Of a stretch of DNA of 64,000 bases, positions 23,939 through 32,636 are shown one piece after another. The notes below the pieces were generated by a model. The model ran no database searches, was not told the DNA's origin, and saw nothing but the letters and a program-made list of their open reading frames with translations. A program made the position numbers and the translations under genes. Source of the stretch: Rhodanobacter fulvus Jip2 (lineage in GTDB: Bacteria > Pseudomonadota > Gammaproteobacteria > Xanthomonadales > Rhodanobacteraceae). The stretch spans positions 1 through 64,000 of the forward strand of contig NZ_AJXU01000075.1 of the NCBI RefSeq assembly GCF_000264315.1, written 5' to 3'. Each line of letters opens with the position of its first letter. Position 1 is the first letter of the stretch.

Positions 23939-26497
23939 TCAGGCGGGCTCGGTGGCCCGCGTGCTCAACAGCCGCTGCCGCTCGGCCAGCAGGTTGCCGA
24001 AGCTGACCGGCGTGGCCGGCCGGCAGAACAGGTAGCCCTGCAACTCGTCGCAATCGTGGGCACGCAGGAATTCCAGGTGCTGCTCGATCTCCACGCCCTC
24101 GGCCACCACGGCGCGCTTCAGCCGGTGTGCCATTTCGATAGTGGCGCGAACGATCGCCTCGTCATCCGGGTCGACACCGATGTTGCGCACGAAGCTCTGG
24201 TCGATCTTGATCCGGTCGGCGGGCAGGCGCCGCAGGTAATCGAGCGAGGCGGCGCCGGTACCGAAATCGTCGATGGCGATGTGGCAGCCCAGCTCATGCA
24301 GTCCGTGCAGGTTTTCCACCAGGTTCGGTGCTTCCTTGATGCTGATGCTCTCGGTGACTTCCATTTCCAGCAAGTCGGGATCGAGCCCGGTGTCCATCAA
24401 CACCTTCGCCACCGTGTCGAGCAGGCGCGGCTCCATCAGTTGCACCGCAGAAAGGTTGACGCCAAGGCGCAGACGCAGGCCGTAGCGTTCCTCCCACTCC
24501 CGCGCCTGGCGGCAGGCGGTACGCATCACCCACTCGCCGATCGACACGATCAGGCCCGTTTCCTCGGCCAGTGGAATGAACACCGCGGGGCTGATGGTGC
24601 CCAGCTCCGGATGTTCCCAGCGCAGCAGCGCCTCCATGCCGACAATGTCCTCGGTCTCGGTGTTTACCTGCGGCTGGTAGACCACGCGCAGCTCGCCATT
24701 GCCCTCGGCATGGCGCAGGCGCGTCTTCAGCGCCATGCCGTGCTCCTGCGCGTATTCCGGGCTGACCTCATAGATCTGGAAGTTGTTGCGGCCCAGATGC
24801 TTGGCCGCGTACATCGCCTCGTCCGCGTGCTTGAGCAGGGTTTCGGCGTCGCTGGCGTCATCCGGGAAAAAGCTCACGCCCATCGATACGGTGATCTGCA
24901 ACTCGGTGCCGTCGTCGAGGTACAGCGGCGTCTCCATCACCTGCACGATCTTCTCCGCCACGCGCAGCACGTCATCGTTCTTCACGATGTGGCGCAGCAC
25001 CACGGTGAACTCGTCGCCGGCGTAGCGTGCCACCGTGTCGGACGCGCGCACGCTGCCGCACAGGCGTCGCGATACCGAGCGCAGCACGGCATCGCCGGCG
25101 GCATGGCCGTGGCTGTCGTTGACCGCCTTGAATCGGTCCAGGTCCACGAACAGCACGGCGAAACATTCGCCGTTGCGAACCGCCTCGCGGATGATGGTTT
25201 CCAGTCGGTCGTTGAACAGCAACCGGTTGGGCAGACCGGTGAGCGAATCAAGCAGACCTTCGCTGCGGCCCTGCTCGCGGGTCAGGCCGAGCTCCAGCAT
25301 TTGCGCGAACCGCGCCGCGGCACAATGCAGCACGGGTTCGACGATGCCCGCCGCGCCAAAGCCACGACGACTGCCGGCCAGCATGGCGCCCAGCACGGTA
25401 TGCCGCTCGTCGTACAGCGGCATGCCGGCGAAGTCGGTCAGGCCCAGCACCTGCAGCAGTGGATCGTCGGCCACCTGGCTGCGCCCATCGTGCCGGTAGG
25501 TCACCGTGCCACCGGCCAATACCTGGGTCAGCGAAGGCTGCGCCGCGGGCGGTGGCCAGCTTGGTTCGGGGCCGTTCCACAATTGCAGTTGCTGCACCGG
25601 TATGCCGGCGCTCCCGGAAGGCAACGACCAGACCGCGAGGTAATCGAGACCGAGTTCATCGAACAGCAAACGTGCCGCCGCCGTCTGCGCATCGACGCCA
25701 TTGGTCGAGGCAAACATGCGCGACAGCAGCGACAGCGCGGCCTCGGCGCGCAGATCCGCGCGATCGCTGCGGAAGATCAACGCCACCGCATCGCGCCCGT
25801 CGTGGCTTACCAGCCGCGCGTTTGCCTGCCCGGTATCGCTGCCTTCGGCCGAGCGTCGCTGGCAGGGATACCAGCGTCGATTGGCCTCGGTAATCACCTG
25901 CTCGATCGTCACGCCCTCGAAGGAAAGCACCTGCGACAGCGCACGGCCCTTCCAATGATCGGCCGGCAGGCGGCTGTGCCGGATCACGGCGGAACTGACT
26001 TCGAGCAGTGGGCAAGTGGCGGACAGTTCGGCGATCAGCCATTCACTGTCGTCTTCCTGGAATGCATAACGGTCGCCGGTCGGTTCCGACATCGGCATCT
26101 GCGGCAACGCCGGCAAGGGTGCGCCGGCAAGGGCGCTGGCCCGGCGCCAGCGCGGCAACAGTTCCGCGGCAACGCGCGAGGCATGCAACCAATCCACGGT
26201 GCCCGCCGGCCAATGATCGGGATGAAGCGGCGCCTCGTCGGTCGTTATCAGCATCAACGGCACGTCGAGCGTCGCCGGCAGTTGGCGCAGTTGCTCGCAA
26301 GAGGCGCGGCCCTGCACGCCATCACCCTTGATGACGACCACCATCAACTGCAAGGGCGGACGCCCTTCCAGCAGGATCGCCGCGTGGGTGATATCGCGCG
26401 CACTGTAGATCTGCGCGTAGCCCGCCTGGTCGAGCGCGTCGAACACCCGCCGACGCAGCTCGCGCTGCTCGGCCACGATCAGGACGCCCGCCATCAT
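23939..26497 (-). CDS. Multidomain GGDEF-EAL cyclic-di-GMP protein
   Basis: 852-residue cytoplasmic protein with no transmembrane segment. The N-terminal ~115 residues look like a receiver fold without an obvious phospho-Asp; a PAS-like region (about 165-275) and a GAF-like region (about 280-420) follow. The GGDEF domain has AGDEF (near 494) instead of GGDEF and an inhibitory RxxD site (RASD) five residues before it. The EAL domain has EALLRW (near 621), VNLSAVQL, EVTES and DDFGTG, so all metal-binding motifs of an active phosphodiesterase appear present. Likely bifunctional or phosphodiesterase. Start 26497 (MMAGVLIV) follows GAGGG seven bases upstream; a longer start at 26527 would overlap the preceding gene more. 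Confidence 0.9.
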   Translation of the reverse strand: MMAGVLIVAEQRELRRRVFDALDQAGYAQIYSARDITHAAILLEGRPPLQLMVVVIKGDGVQGRASCEQLRQLPATLDVPLMLITTDEAPLHPDHWPAGTVDWLHASRVAAELLPRWRRASALAGAPLPALPQMPMSEPTGDRYAFQEDDSEWLIAELSATCPLLEVSSAVIRHSRLPADHWKGRALSQVLSFEGVTIEQVITEANRRWYPCQRRSAEGSDTGQANARLVSHDGRDAVALIFRSDRADLRAEAALSLLSRMFASTNGVDAQTAAARLLFDELGLDYLAVWSLPSGSAGIPVQQLQLWNGPEPSWPPPAAQPSLTQVLAGGTVTYRHDGRSQVADDPLLQVLGLTDFAGMPLYDERHTVLGAMLAGSRRGFGAAGIVEPVLHCAAARFAQMLELGLTREQGRSEGLLDSLTGLPNRLLFNDRLETIIREAVRNGECFAVLFVDLDRFKAVNDSHGHAAGDAVLRSVSRRLCGSVRASDTVARYAGDEFTVVLRHIVKNDDVLRVAEKIVQVMETPLYLDDGTELQITVSMGVSFFPDDASDAETLLKHADEAMYAAKHLGRNNFQIYEVSPEYAQEHGMALKTRLRHAEGNGELRVVYQPQVNTETEDIVGMEALLRWEHPELGTISPAVFIPLAEETGLIVSIGEWVMRTACRQAREWEERYGLRLRLGVNLSAVQLMEPRLLDTVAKVLMDTGLDPDLLEMEVTESISIKEAPNLVENLHGLHELGCHIAIDDFGTGAASLDYLRRLPADRIKIDQSFVRNIGVDPDDEAIVRATIEMAHRLKRAVVAEGVEIEQHLEFLRAHDCDELQGYLFCRPATPVSFGNLLAERQRLLSTRATEPA

Positions 26498-26507
26498 GCG
26501 CAAGCCC

Positions 26508-27002
26508 TCATATGAGCCAGCGGCCATCGCGAAGGCGCAGGCGACGCGGCGAGCTGTCGTCGCTGCGCAGATGCACCGCCAGCGTACCCAGGTGCTCGGC
26601 CAGCGCGGGCGGTGCGTTCACCAGCACCACGCGACGCAGGTGCCCCTGCGGCATGCGGGCCAGTTGCCGCAGCAAGGTGTCGTCCATCGCCGATAGCGGC
26701 AGCTCCAGGCCAACCAGCACATACACGCCGAAATGCAGGCTTTGCTGCATGAAACGCAGCGCATTGCCCAGGCGCTGGCAATCGGGAACGCGCACGTGCG
26801 CGTCACGCATGCTGCCCAGGCCGGTATCCGGCTGCCACAGGTAGACCGCCTGCCCGGTGTGGCGGGCGATCGAGCGGAATTGTTCGAGCAAGCCCGGGCA
26901 ATCCTCGCTCTGCAGCAGCACCAGGCCGCTGGACGCACCGAGGATCTGCTCGAACACCTCGGTGCCCGCCTGCGACGATGCGGTATCCATCGGCAAGATC
27001 AT
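26508..27002 (-). CDS. Uncharacterised protein coupled to the GGDEF-EAL gene
   Basis: 164-residue soluble protein that I do not recognise. It has a predicted alpha/beta pattern (LVLLQSEDCPGLLEQFRSIARHTGQAVYLWQPDTGLGSM ... VYVLVGLELPLSAMDDTLLRQLARM ... RRVVLVNAPPALAEHL). The first half loosely resembles the nucleotide-free N-terminal domain of Ycf46-like AAA proteins, but there is no Walker A. Its stop lies 8 bases past the GGDEF-EAL start region on the same strand, so the two are probably co-translated and functionally linked. The start at ATG 27002 is a choice; GTG 27011 and ATG 26990 are alternatives. Confidence 0.6.
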   Translation of the reverse strand: MILPMDTASSQAGTEVFEQILGASSGLVLLQSEDCPGLLEQFRSIARHTGQAVYLWQPDTGLGSMRDAHVRVPDCQRLGNALRFMQQSLHFGVYVLVGLELPLSAMDDTLLRQLARMPQGHLRRVVLVNAPPALAEHLGTLAVHLRSDDSSPRRLRLRDGRWLI

Positions 27003-27125
27003 TGTGCCCACAGCATGCGTCTCGTCATTGATATCCCCGCCGGCGCGGCAATCATGTCTCGCTCAAGTCTAGCCCGGTGCACGCGCCATCGCCCAGCCAC
27101 TGCGCGCACTTTTTTGAATCCGTGC

Positions 27126-27143
27126 CGACGACAGCCGTCGTCG
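27126..27143. promoter_or_regulatory. 7-bp palindrome upstream of the FadB-like gene
   Basis: CGACGAC (27126-27132) and GTCGTCG (27137-27143) form a perfect inverted repeat with a 4-base centre in the divergent intergenic region 27003-27265. There is no T-tract on either strand, so an operator is more likely than a terminator. No confident sigma-70 promoter was found in this region. Confidence 0.3.
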
Positions 27144-27265
27144 AAAAATTAACGTTTGGCCGATCCCGCATCCGCCCTCGCCCCTCATCCGGTGATGCCT
27201 GAATCGATGGGTGACGAGTCTCGCATTCACGGCGATGGAACGGTAAGGTTCGACATTCCCAAGCC

Positions 27266-29359
27266 ATGTCTGCAGATCCCATGTTCGAAGGATTACGCTT
27301 CAATCATTGGAAAGCCAACGAGGACGACAGCGGCATCGTCACCCTCGCGCTCGACCGCGCCGGCAGCAGCGTCAACGCCATTTCGGGCGCCGTGCTGGAC
27401 GAGCTGGGGCAGATCGTCGAACGGCTGGCGATCGAGAATCCGGCCGGGGTGATCATTCATTCCGCCAAGCCCGCCGGCTTCGCCGTCGGTGCGGACATTA
27501 CCGAGTTCAAGGATTACGCCCGGCGCGGCACGGTGCTGGAGAACATCGAGAACGGCCAGCGGATCTATGAAGCACTGGCGCGCCTGCCCTGCCCCACGGT
27601 GGCGGCCGTGCACGGCGCCTGCATGGGCGGCGGCACCGAACTGATCCTGGCCTGCCGCCAGCGCATCGCCGTCGACGACGAAAAAACCCGCATCGCCCTG
27701 CCCGAAGTGCAACTGGGCATTCATCCCGGCTGGGGCGGCACCGCGCGCCTGCCACGGCTGATTGGCGCGACCGACGCCTTGCCGCTGATGCTGACAGGCA
27801 AACCCTTGTCCGCCCGCCGCGCCCTGAACCTGGGCGTGGTCGACCGCCTGGCCAGCGCCGGCGAATTGCTGGCCGAGGCGCGCCATATGGTGCGTCGCCC
27901 CTCCTCTCGCCCGCTGGCACGACGCGCCAAGGCCTGGGCCAGCAACCTCTGGCCCGTACGCCAGATCCTGGCGCCGGTGATACTGAAGCAGACGGCCGCG
28001 AAAGTGCGCAAGGAACACTACCCCGCGCCGTTCGCCCTGATCGACGTGTGGAAGCGCGGTGGGCCGGATATCCGTCAGCGGCTGAAACTGGAAGCGCGTT
28101 CCGTCGCCAAGCTGGCCGAAACGCCGACAGCGCAAAACCTCATCCGCATCTTTTTCCTCAGCGAGCGCCTCAAGAACCAGGGCGCCGGCGTCGAGCACGG
28201 CATTGAACACGTGCACGTGGTGGGCGCGGGCGTGATGGGTGGCGACATCGCCGCGTGGACGGCGTTGAAGGGGTTCGAGGTGACGCTGCAGGATCGCGAG
28301 ATGAAATACGTGCAGCCGGCGCTGGATCGCGCCCGTGCGCTGTACGAAAAAAAGCTCAAGACGCCGGAGAAAATCGCCGCGGCGGCGCACCGCCTGCGCG
28401 CCGACGTGGAAGGCAGCGGCGTGGCGGAAGCCGATCTGGCCATTGAGGCCATCTACGAAAACGCCGACGCCAAACGTGCGTTGTACGCCACGATGGAGCC
28501 GCAGTTCCAAAGCGACGAAATTCTCGCCAGCAACACGTCCAGCATTCCATTGAACGAGCTGCGCGAAGGGCTGGTCGCACCGCAACGCTTCCTGGGCCTG
28601 CATTTCTTCAACCCGGTCGCGCAGATGCCGCTGGTTGAAGTGGTGCGTCACGACCGGCTCGATCCAGCCATCGAGAAACGCGCGCTGGCGTTCTGCAAGG
28701 CGATCGGCAAATTGCCGGTGGCGGTAAAGGGCACGCCGGGCTTCCTGGTCAACCGCATCCTGATGCCGTACCTGCTCGAGTCCATGCGCATGTATGCCGA
28801 GGGCGTACCCGGCCCGGTGCTTGACCGCGAAGCGAAGAAATTCGGCATGCCGATGGGCCCGATCGAATTGGCCGATACCGTCGGGCTCGATGTCTGCGCC
28901 TCCGTCGGCAAGGAGTTGGCGCCGTTCCTGGGGCTGGAACTTCCGCCCGGGCTGGATGATCGGCTCGGCGCCGGCAAGCGTGGCAAGAAGGATGGCCAGG
29001 GCTTGTATGTCTGGCAGGACGGCAAGCCGCAAAAACCCGAAGTCGACCCGGACTACATCACCCCGCCGGATCTGCAGGAGCGCATGATCCTGCCGATGGT
29101 GAACGAGGCGATCGCCTGCCTCGACGAGGGTGTGGTCGACGACGCCGACCTGCTCGACGCGGGCGTGATCTTCGGCACCGGCTTCGCCCCGTTTCGTGGC
29201 GGTCCGATCCAGTACGCGCGCAGCGAAGGCGTGGACAAGCTCAAGCAGAAGCTGGAGCAGCTGGCGCAACGCCACGGCGAGCGTTTCATGCCGAAGAAAG
29301 GTTGGGACAACCCGGCCCTGGCAGTCAGCGCCGGCGCCGCCCTCATGACCGGCGCATAG
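27266..29359 (+). CDS. FadB/FadJ-type 3-hydroxyacyl-CoA dehydrogenase / enoyl-CoA hydratase
   Basis: 697-residue bifunctional beta-oxidation enzyme. The N-terminal crotonase domain (about 1-200) has the oxyanion loop HGACMGGGTELILACR and second catalytic Glu in LPEVQLGIHPGWGG. The NAD-binding domain begins at VHVVGAGVMGGDIAAW (about 315); the dehydrogenase active site includes LHFFNPVAQMPLVEVV and the C-terminal domains GTPGFLVNRILMPYL and FGTGFAPFRGGP. It is slightly shorter than E. coli FadB (729). No thiolase gene lies beside it, so the complex partner is elsewhere. ATG 27281 is an alternative start. Confidence 0.92.
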   Translation: MSADPMFEGLRFNHWKANEDDSGIVTLALDRAGSSVNAISGAVLDELGQIVERLAIENPAGVIIHSAKPAGFAVGADITEFKDYARRGTVLENIENGQRIYEALARLPCPTVAAVHGACMGGGTELILACRQRIAVDDEKTRIALPEVQLGIHPGWGGTARLPRLIGATDALPLMLTGKPLSARRALNLGVVDRLASAGELLAEARHMVRRPSSRPLARRAKAWASNLWPVRQILAPVILKQTAAKVRKEHYPAPFALIDVWKRGGPDIRQRLKLEARSVAKLAETPTAQNLIRIFFLSERLKNQGAGVEHGIEHVHVVGAGVMGGDIAAWTALKGFEVTLQDREMKYVQPALDRARALYEKKLKTPEKIAAAAHRLRADVEGSGVAEADLAIEAIYENADAKRALYATMEPQFQSDEILASNTSSIPLNELREGLVAPQRFLGLHFFNPVAQMPLVEVVRHDRLDPAIEKRALAFCKAIGKLPVAVKGTPGFLVNRILMPYLLESMRMYAEGVPGPVLDREAKKFGMPMGPIELADTVGLDVCASVGKELAPFLGLELPPGLDDRLGAGKRGKKDGQGLYVWQDGKPQKPEVDPDYITPPDLQERMILPMVNEAIACLDEGVVDDADLLDAGVIFGTGFAPFRGGPIQYARSEGVDKLKQKLEQLAQRHGERFMPKKGWDNPALAVSAGAALMTGA

Positions 29360-29400
29360 ACCGGATTACCGGCGCGGCGCGCCGGTTGTTCCAAGCCGCT

Positions 29401-29964
29401 TCACCACATCAGGTCGTCGGGCACGCCATCATCGCCGACACCCGCCGCGGCGGGATCGACCAGCAAGGCGAGCTGCCGTGCGTCTATCGCCTTGACCTGC
29501 TCGGCGATGTCGCGGTTCACCAGCACGTACCGACCGCCCTGCTGCACCACGCCCAGCTCGCCGGCATTGAGCGCCGCCAGCTGTGCCGCATCGACGTAGA
29601 TGCGGCGGATCTTGCCGCCATATTCAAAGTTGCGTGGCTGGTCGGCGTCCGCCTTGTTGAGCGTATTCCCCGCCAGCAACTGCTGGATCTTCTGCTTCTG
29701 CTCGCGCCGCAGACGCGCCTGTTCCGCTGCCTCCTGCTCGGCGCGTTTGCGCTCGCTGGCTTCGGTCTGCGCGCGCATCGCATACGCGCGCGCCAGGTTG
29801 ATGCCGTCGGCGTCGGTAGCGGCAGCGGGTACGCGGTGGCGTGGCGGCTTCGATGGCCGGCCTTTCTGTGCCGGCCTGGCGGATGGGGCAGCGGGGCGTT
29901 TTTCTTCGCGTACTTGTTTGACGATGCCGCTTTTCAGCAACTGGTCGCGCAGGGAATCGGCCAT
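29401..29964 (-). CDS. DUF2058 family protein (YaiL-like)
   Basis: 187-residue protein that starts MADSLRDQLLKSGIVKQ as is usual for the family, followed by a basic low-complexity linker, a charged coiled-coil helix (about 60-100, ASERKRAEQEAAEQARLRREQKQKIQQLL) and a C-terminal block with FEYGGKIRRIYVDAAQ and GGRYVLVN. DUF2058 proteins (E. coli YaiL) have been described as nucleoprotein- or polyamine-associated but have no firm function. It is followed in the same direction after 21 bases of slyX. Confidence 0.88.
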   Translation of the reverse strand: MADSLRDQLLKSGIVKQVREEKRPAAPSARPAQKGRPSKPPRHRVPAAATDADGINLARAYAMRAQTEASERKRAEQEAAEQARLRREQKQKIQQLLAGNTLNKADADQPRNFEYGGKIRRIYVDAAQLAALNAGELGVVQQGGRYVLVNRDIAEQVKAIDARQLALLVDPAAAGVGDDGVPDDLMW

Positions 29965-29985
29965 GGTCGGAAATCTCGGTGGGTA

Positions 29986-30219
29986 TCAATAATGCGGCGG
30001 TGGCGGCTCGCTATGCGGGTCGGGCGCCTGGCCCAACCGTACCGACATCAGCTCGCCGCGCAGTTCGCGCACCGCACGCTCCAGCGCGGCGATGCGCTGC
30101 GACTGATCGGCATCGGCCACCGCAAGCGCCTCGACGGTGTCGTCGATGAAGGTCAGCCGCACTTCCAGCTCGGCCAGCCGCTGCTCCAGCCCCTCGTAGC
30201 CCGCGCCATCGTTGCTCAC
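29986..30219 (-). CDS. slyX: SlyX family protein
   Basis: 77-residue small coiled-coil protein. The heptad region ([43 protein letters not shown]) and the family-typical C-terminal PPPPHY are clear. Function unknown; in enterics the gene lies next to FKBP slyD. Its ATG overlaps the ugd stop by four bases (30216-30219), so it is coupled to ugd. Confidence 0.88.
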   Translation of the reverse strand: MSNDGAGYEGLEQRLAELEVRLTFIDDTVEALAVADADQSQRIAALERAVRELRGELMSVRLGQAPDPHSEPPPPHY

Positions 30220-31559
30220 TTCGCCACCTGCAGGCTGCGCCCACGCCCCATGCCGTAATACGCCAGCCCTGCCGCTTCCACCGCCGCCGGTTCATAGAGG
30301 TTGCGCCCGTCAAAAATGGCCGGGGTTTTCAGCAGGCCACGGATACGCGAAAAATCGGGGCTGCGGAACGCCTTCCATTCGGTGACGATGGCCAGTACGT
30401 CGGCGCCCTGCAGCGCATCGTAGGCGTGTTCGCACAGCACCAGGTCGTCCCTCTCGCCGTACTGGCGAGCCGTTTCGGCCCGTGCTTCCGGATCAAACGC
30501 GCGTACCTTGGCACCGACTTGCCACAAGGCTTCCATCAGTCGGCGGCTGGGCGCTTCGCGCATGTCGTCCGTATTGGGCTTGAATGCCAAACCCCACAGC
30601 GCGATCGTCTTGCCCGCCAACTGGCCATCGAAATGACGCGAGATCAACTCGAACAGCTTGGCCTTCTGATCGTGGTTGACCGCCTCGACCGCCGCCAGCA
30701 GGCGTGCGTCGTAGCCATGGCTGCGTGCGGTCCGTTCCAGCGCCTGCACGTCCTTGGGAAAACACGAGCCACCGTAACCGGCGCCCGGGTAAATGAAATG
30801 GTGACCGATACGCGGATCGGAGCCGATGCCCTGGCGCACGAGTTCCACGTCGGCGCCGACCCGCTCGGCGATATTGGCGATCTCATTCATGAAACTGATC
30901 TTGGTTGCCAGCATCGCGTTGGCGGCGTACTTGGTCAGCTCGGCCGAACGCTCGTCCATCACCACCATCCGGTCGTGACTGCGGTTGAACGGCGCGTACA
31001 AGCTGCGCAACACCGTCACCGCGCGCTCGCTTGAAGCGCCGACGATGATGCGGTCCGGTTTCAGGCAATCCTCCACCGCAGCCCCTTCCTTCAGGAACTC
31101 GGGGTTGGAAACCACGTCGAACGGCACCTCGACGCCGCGCGATTCCACTGCCTGCGAAATAGTGGCGCGCACCCGATCGGCGGTACCCACGGGAACGGTG
31201 GATTTGTTCACCACCACCGCATACCGGTCAAGATGCGCCCCGATGGTGCGCGCAACGCTCAACACATATTGAAGATCGGCACTGCCGTCCTCGTCCGGCG
31301 GCGTCCCCACGGCAATGAAAATAACCTCGCCATGGGCCACGGCGGACACTGCGTCGGTGGTAAAGCCAAGCCGCCCCTCGGCGCCATTGGACCGCACGAT
31401 GGGTTCCAGGCCCGGCTCGTAGATGGGAACTTCACCGCGCTGGAGGCGCTCGATTTTCGATGCGTCGATGTCGACGCATATCACCTGGTTGCCCATTTCC
31501 GCGAGGCAGGCGCCTGTTACGAGGCCTACATAGCCGGTGCCAAAAATCGTTACTTTCAT
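30216..31559 (-). CDS. ugd: UDP-glucose 6-dehydrogenase
   Basis: 447-residue NAD-dependent enzyme making UDP-glucuronate, precursor for exopolysaccharide and LPS sugars. The Rossmann N-terminus is [23 protein letters not shown]; the substrate loop is [21 protein letters not shown]; the catalytic Cys is in YGGSCFPKD, and the C-terminal nucleotide domain begins near [16 protein letters not shown]. Length is typical of the type II family. No polysaccharide genes neighbour it here. It is translationally coupled to slyX. Confidence 0.96.
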   Translation of the reverse strand: MKVTIFGTGYVGLVTGACLAEMGNQVICVDIDASKIERLQRGEVPIYEPGLEPIVRSNGAEGRLGFTTDAVSAVAHGEVIFIAVGTPPDEDGSADLQYVLSVARTIGAHLDRYAVVVNKSTVPVGTADRVRATISQAVESRGVEVPFDVVSNPEFLKEGAAVEDCLKPDRIIVGASSERAVTVLRSLYAPFNRSHDRMVVMDERSAELTKYAANAMLATKISFMNEIANIAERVGADVELVRQGIGSDPRIGHHFIYPGAGYGGSCFPKDVQALERTARSHGYDARLLAAVEAVNHDQKAKLFELISRHFDGQLAGKTIALWGLAFKPNTDDMREAPSRRLMEALWQVGAKVRAFDPEARAETARQYGERDDLVLCEHAYDALQGADVLAIVTEWKAFRSPDFSRIRGLLKTPAIFDGRNLYEPAAVEAAGLAYYGMGRGRSLQVAK

Positions 31560-31640
31560 CGCAAGTTAATTCCTTGAAACCGAGCCGACTATTCTAGCCG
31601 GCCGCCGGTGGCAACGTGACGCTTGTTGCCGCTCGAGAAA

Positions 31641-31671
31641 AGCAAAGGGCGCGAATCGCTTCGCGCCCTTG
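31641..31671 (-). terminator. Hairpin terminator after the FKBP gene
   Basis: GGGCGCGAA (31647-31655) pairs with TTCGCGCCC (31660-31668) with a 4-base loop; on the minus strand it is followed by TTTGCTTTTC. It stands 35 bases past the FKBP-isomerase stop. Confidence 0.75.
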
Positions 31672-31702
31672 CCATGCTGCTATCGCGGGACGTCGGAGGT
31701 GA

Positions 31703-32455
31703 TCAGCCGCCCGAGGCACCCGAACCGGCCGGCGTCGGGCCGGTCTTGACCAGCGTCACGTCGAAGATCAACGTGGCATTCGGCGGCATCGGCGGACGCG
31801 GCTCCGAGCCATAGGCCAGGGTCGAGGGGATATACAGCTTGTAGTGGCCACCCGGCTGCATCAGCTGCAGGCCTTCGCGGAAACCGGGGATCACGCCAGC
31901 CAGCGGAATCTTGGCGGCGCCCGGCGGATTGTGCTTGGACGAGGCGTCGAACACCTGACCGTCGATGAAGCTGCCGGTGTAGTTGATCTCGACCGTGTCG
32001 TTCGGACCCGGGCGCGGGCCGCTACCCTGGCTGATCACTTCATACTGCAGGCCGGAAGCCGTGGTCTTCACACCCGGCTTGGACTTGTTCTTGGCCAGGA
32101 ACGCGGCGCCTTCGGCCTTGTTCTTGGCACCGAGCTTGTCCATCTCGACCTTGTACTTGGCCTGCACCTTGGCCATGAACGCGTCATGAACCTGCTTGGC
32201 CTCGGTATCGGTCATGGTCGGCTTCTGGCCGAGCATGGCAGCCTTGACAGCGTTGGCAACGGCGGTCGGATCCAGCTCGTCGCGCATGATCGGCGGCACT
32301 TGCTCGCCCATCTGGTAGCCAATCACGTAGCTGGCTTTGGCCTTGTCGACCGTGCCGGCGGCGCCGGCGGCAGCCTGAGCGAACACGCTCGACGTCATGC
32401 CCAACGCAACGACCAGCGCAGTGGCGGTCAGCGTGGGACGCAGAAATTGCTTCAT
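31703..32455 (-). CDS. Periplasmic FKBP-type peptidyl-prolyl isomerase (FkpA/Mip-like)
   Basis: 250-residue exported PPIase. The signal peptide MKQFLRPTLTATALVVALGMTSSVFA is followed by the FKBP N-terminal dimerisation domain (KASYVIGYQMGEQVPPI ... FMAKVQAKYKVEMDKLGAKNKAEGAAFLAKN) and the catalytic FKBP domain (about 145-238; GLQYEVISQGSG, VEINYTGSFIDGQVFDASS, VIPGFREGLQLMQPGGHYKLYIPSTLAYG). A Gly/Ser-rich tail follows. ATG 32455 begins the signal sequence. It probably assists folding of envelope proteins. Confidence 0.92.
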   Translation of the reverse strand: MKQFLRPTLTATALVVALGMTSSVFAQAAAGAAGTVDKAKASYVIGYQMGEQVPPIMRDELDPTAVANAVKAAMLGQKPTMTDTEAKQVHDAFMAKVQAKYKVEMDKLGAKNKAEGAAFLAKNKSKPGVKTTASGLQYEVISQGSGPRPGPNDTVEINYTGSFIDGQVFDASSKHNPPGAAKIPLAGVIPGFREGLQLMQPGGHYKLYIPSTLAYGSEPRPPMPPNATLIFDVTLVKTGPTPAGSGASGG

Positions 32456-32636
32456 TCGAAACTCCCTCGTCATGGAATATGCCGGCGTCACCATCCGGGC
32501 CTCCCCGATGGAGGCAGGCCACGCATTGTGCGGTGCCTGCCCGGTCTTGGCAACGATGCAGACGTCCGACCTTCGGCAACGGTAAAGGTTCATTCGACGT
32601 GACATCCATTTCACATGTCGCCGGCCGCCACCACGG

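Noticed and set aside
23903-26515. 870-codon open frame antisense to the GGDEF-EAL gene
   Set aside because: Composition bias typical of complement frames; the opposite strand carries intact GGDEF and EAL motifs.
27293-29275. 660-codon open frame antisense to the FadB-like gene
   Set aside because: No recognisable motifs, while the plus strand encodes complete catalytic motifs.
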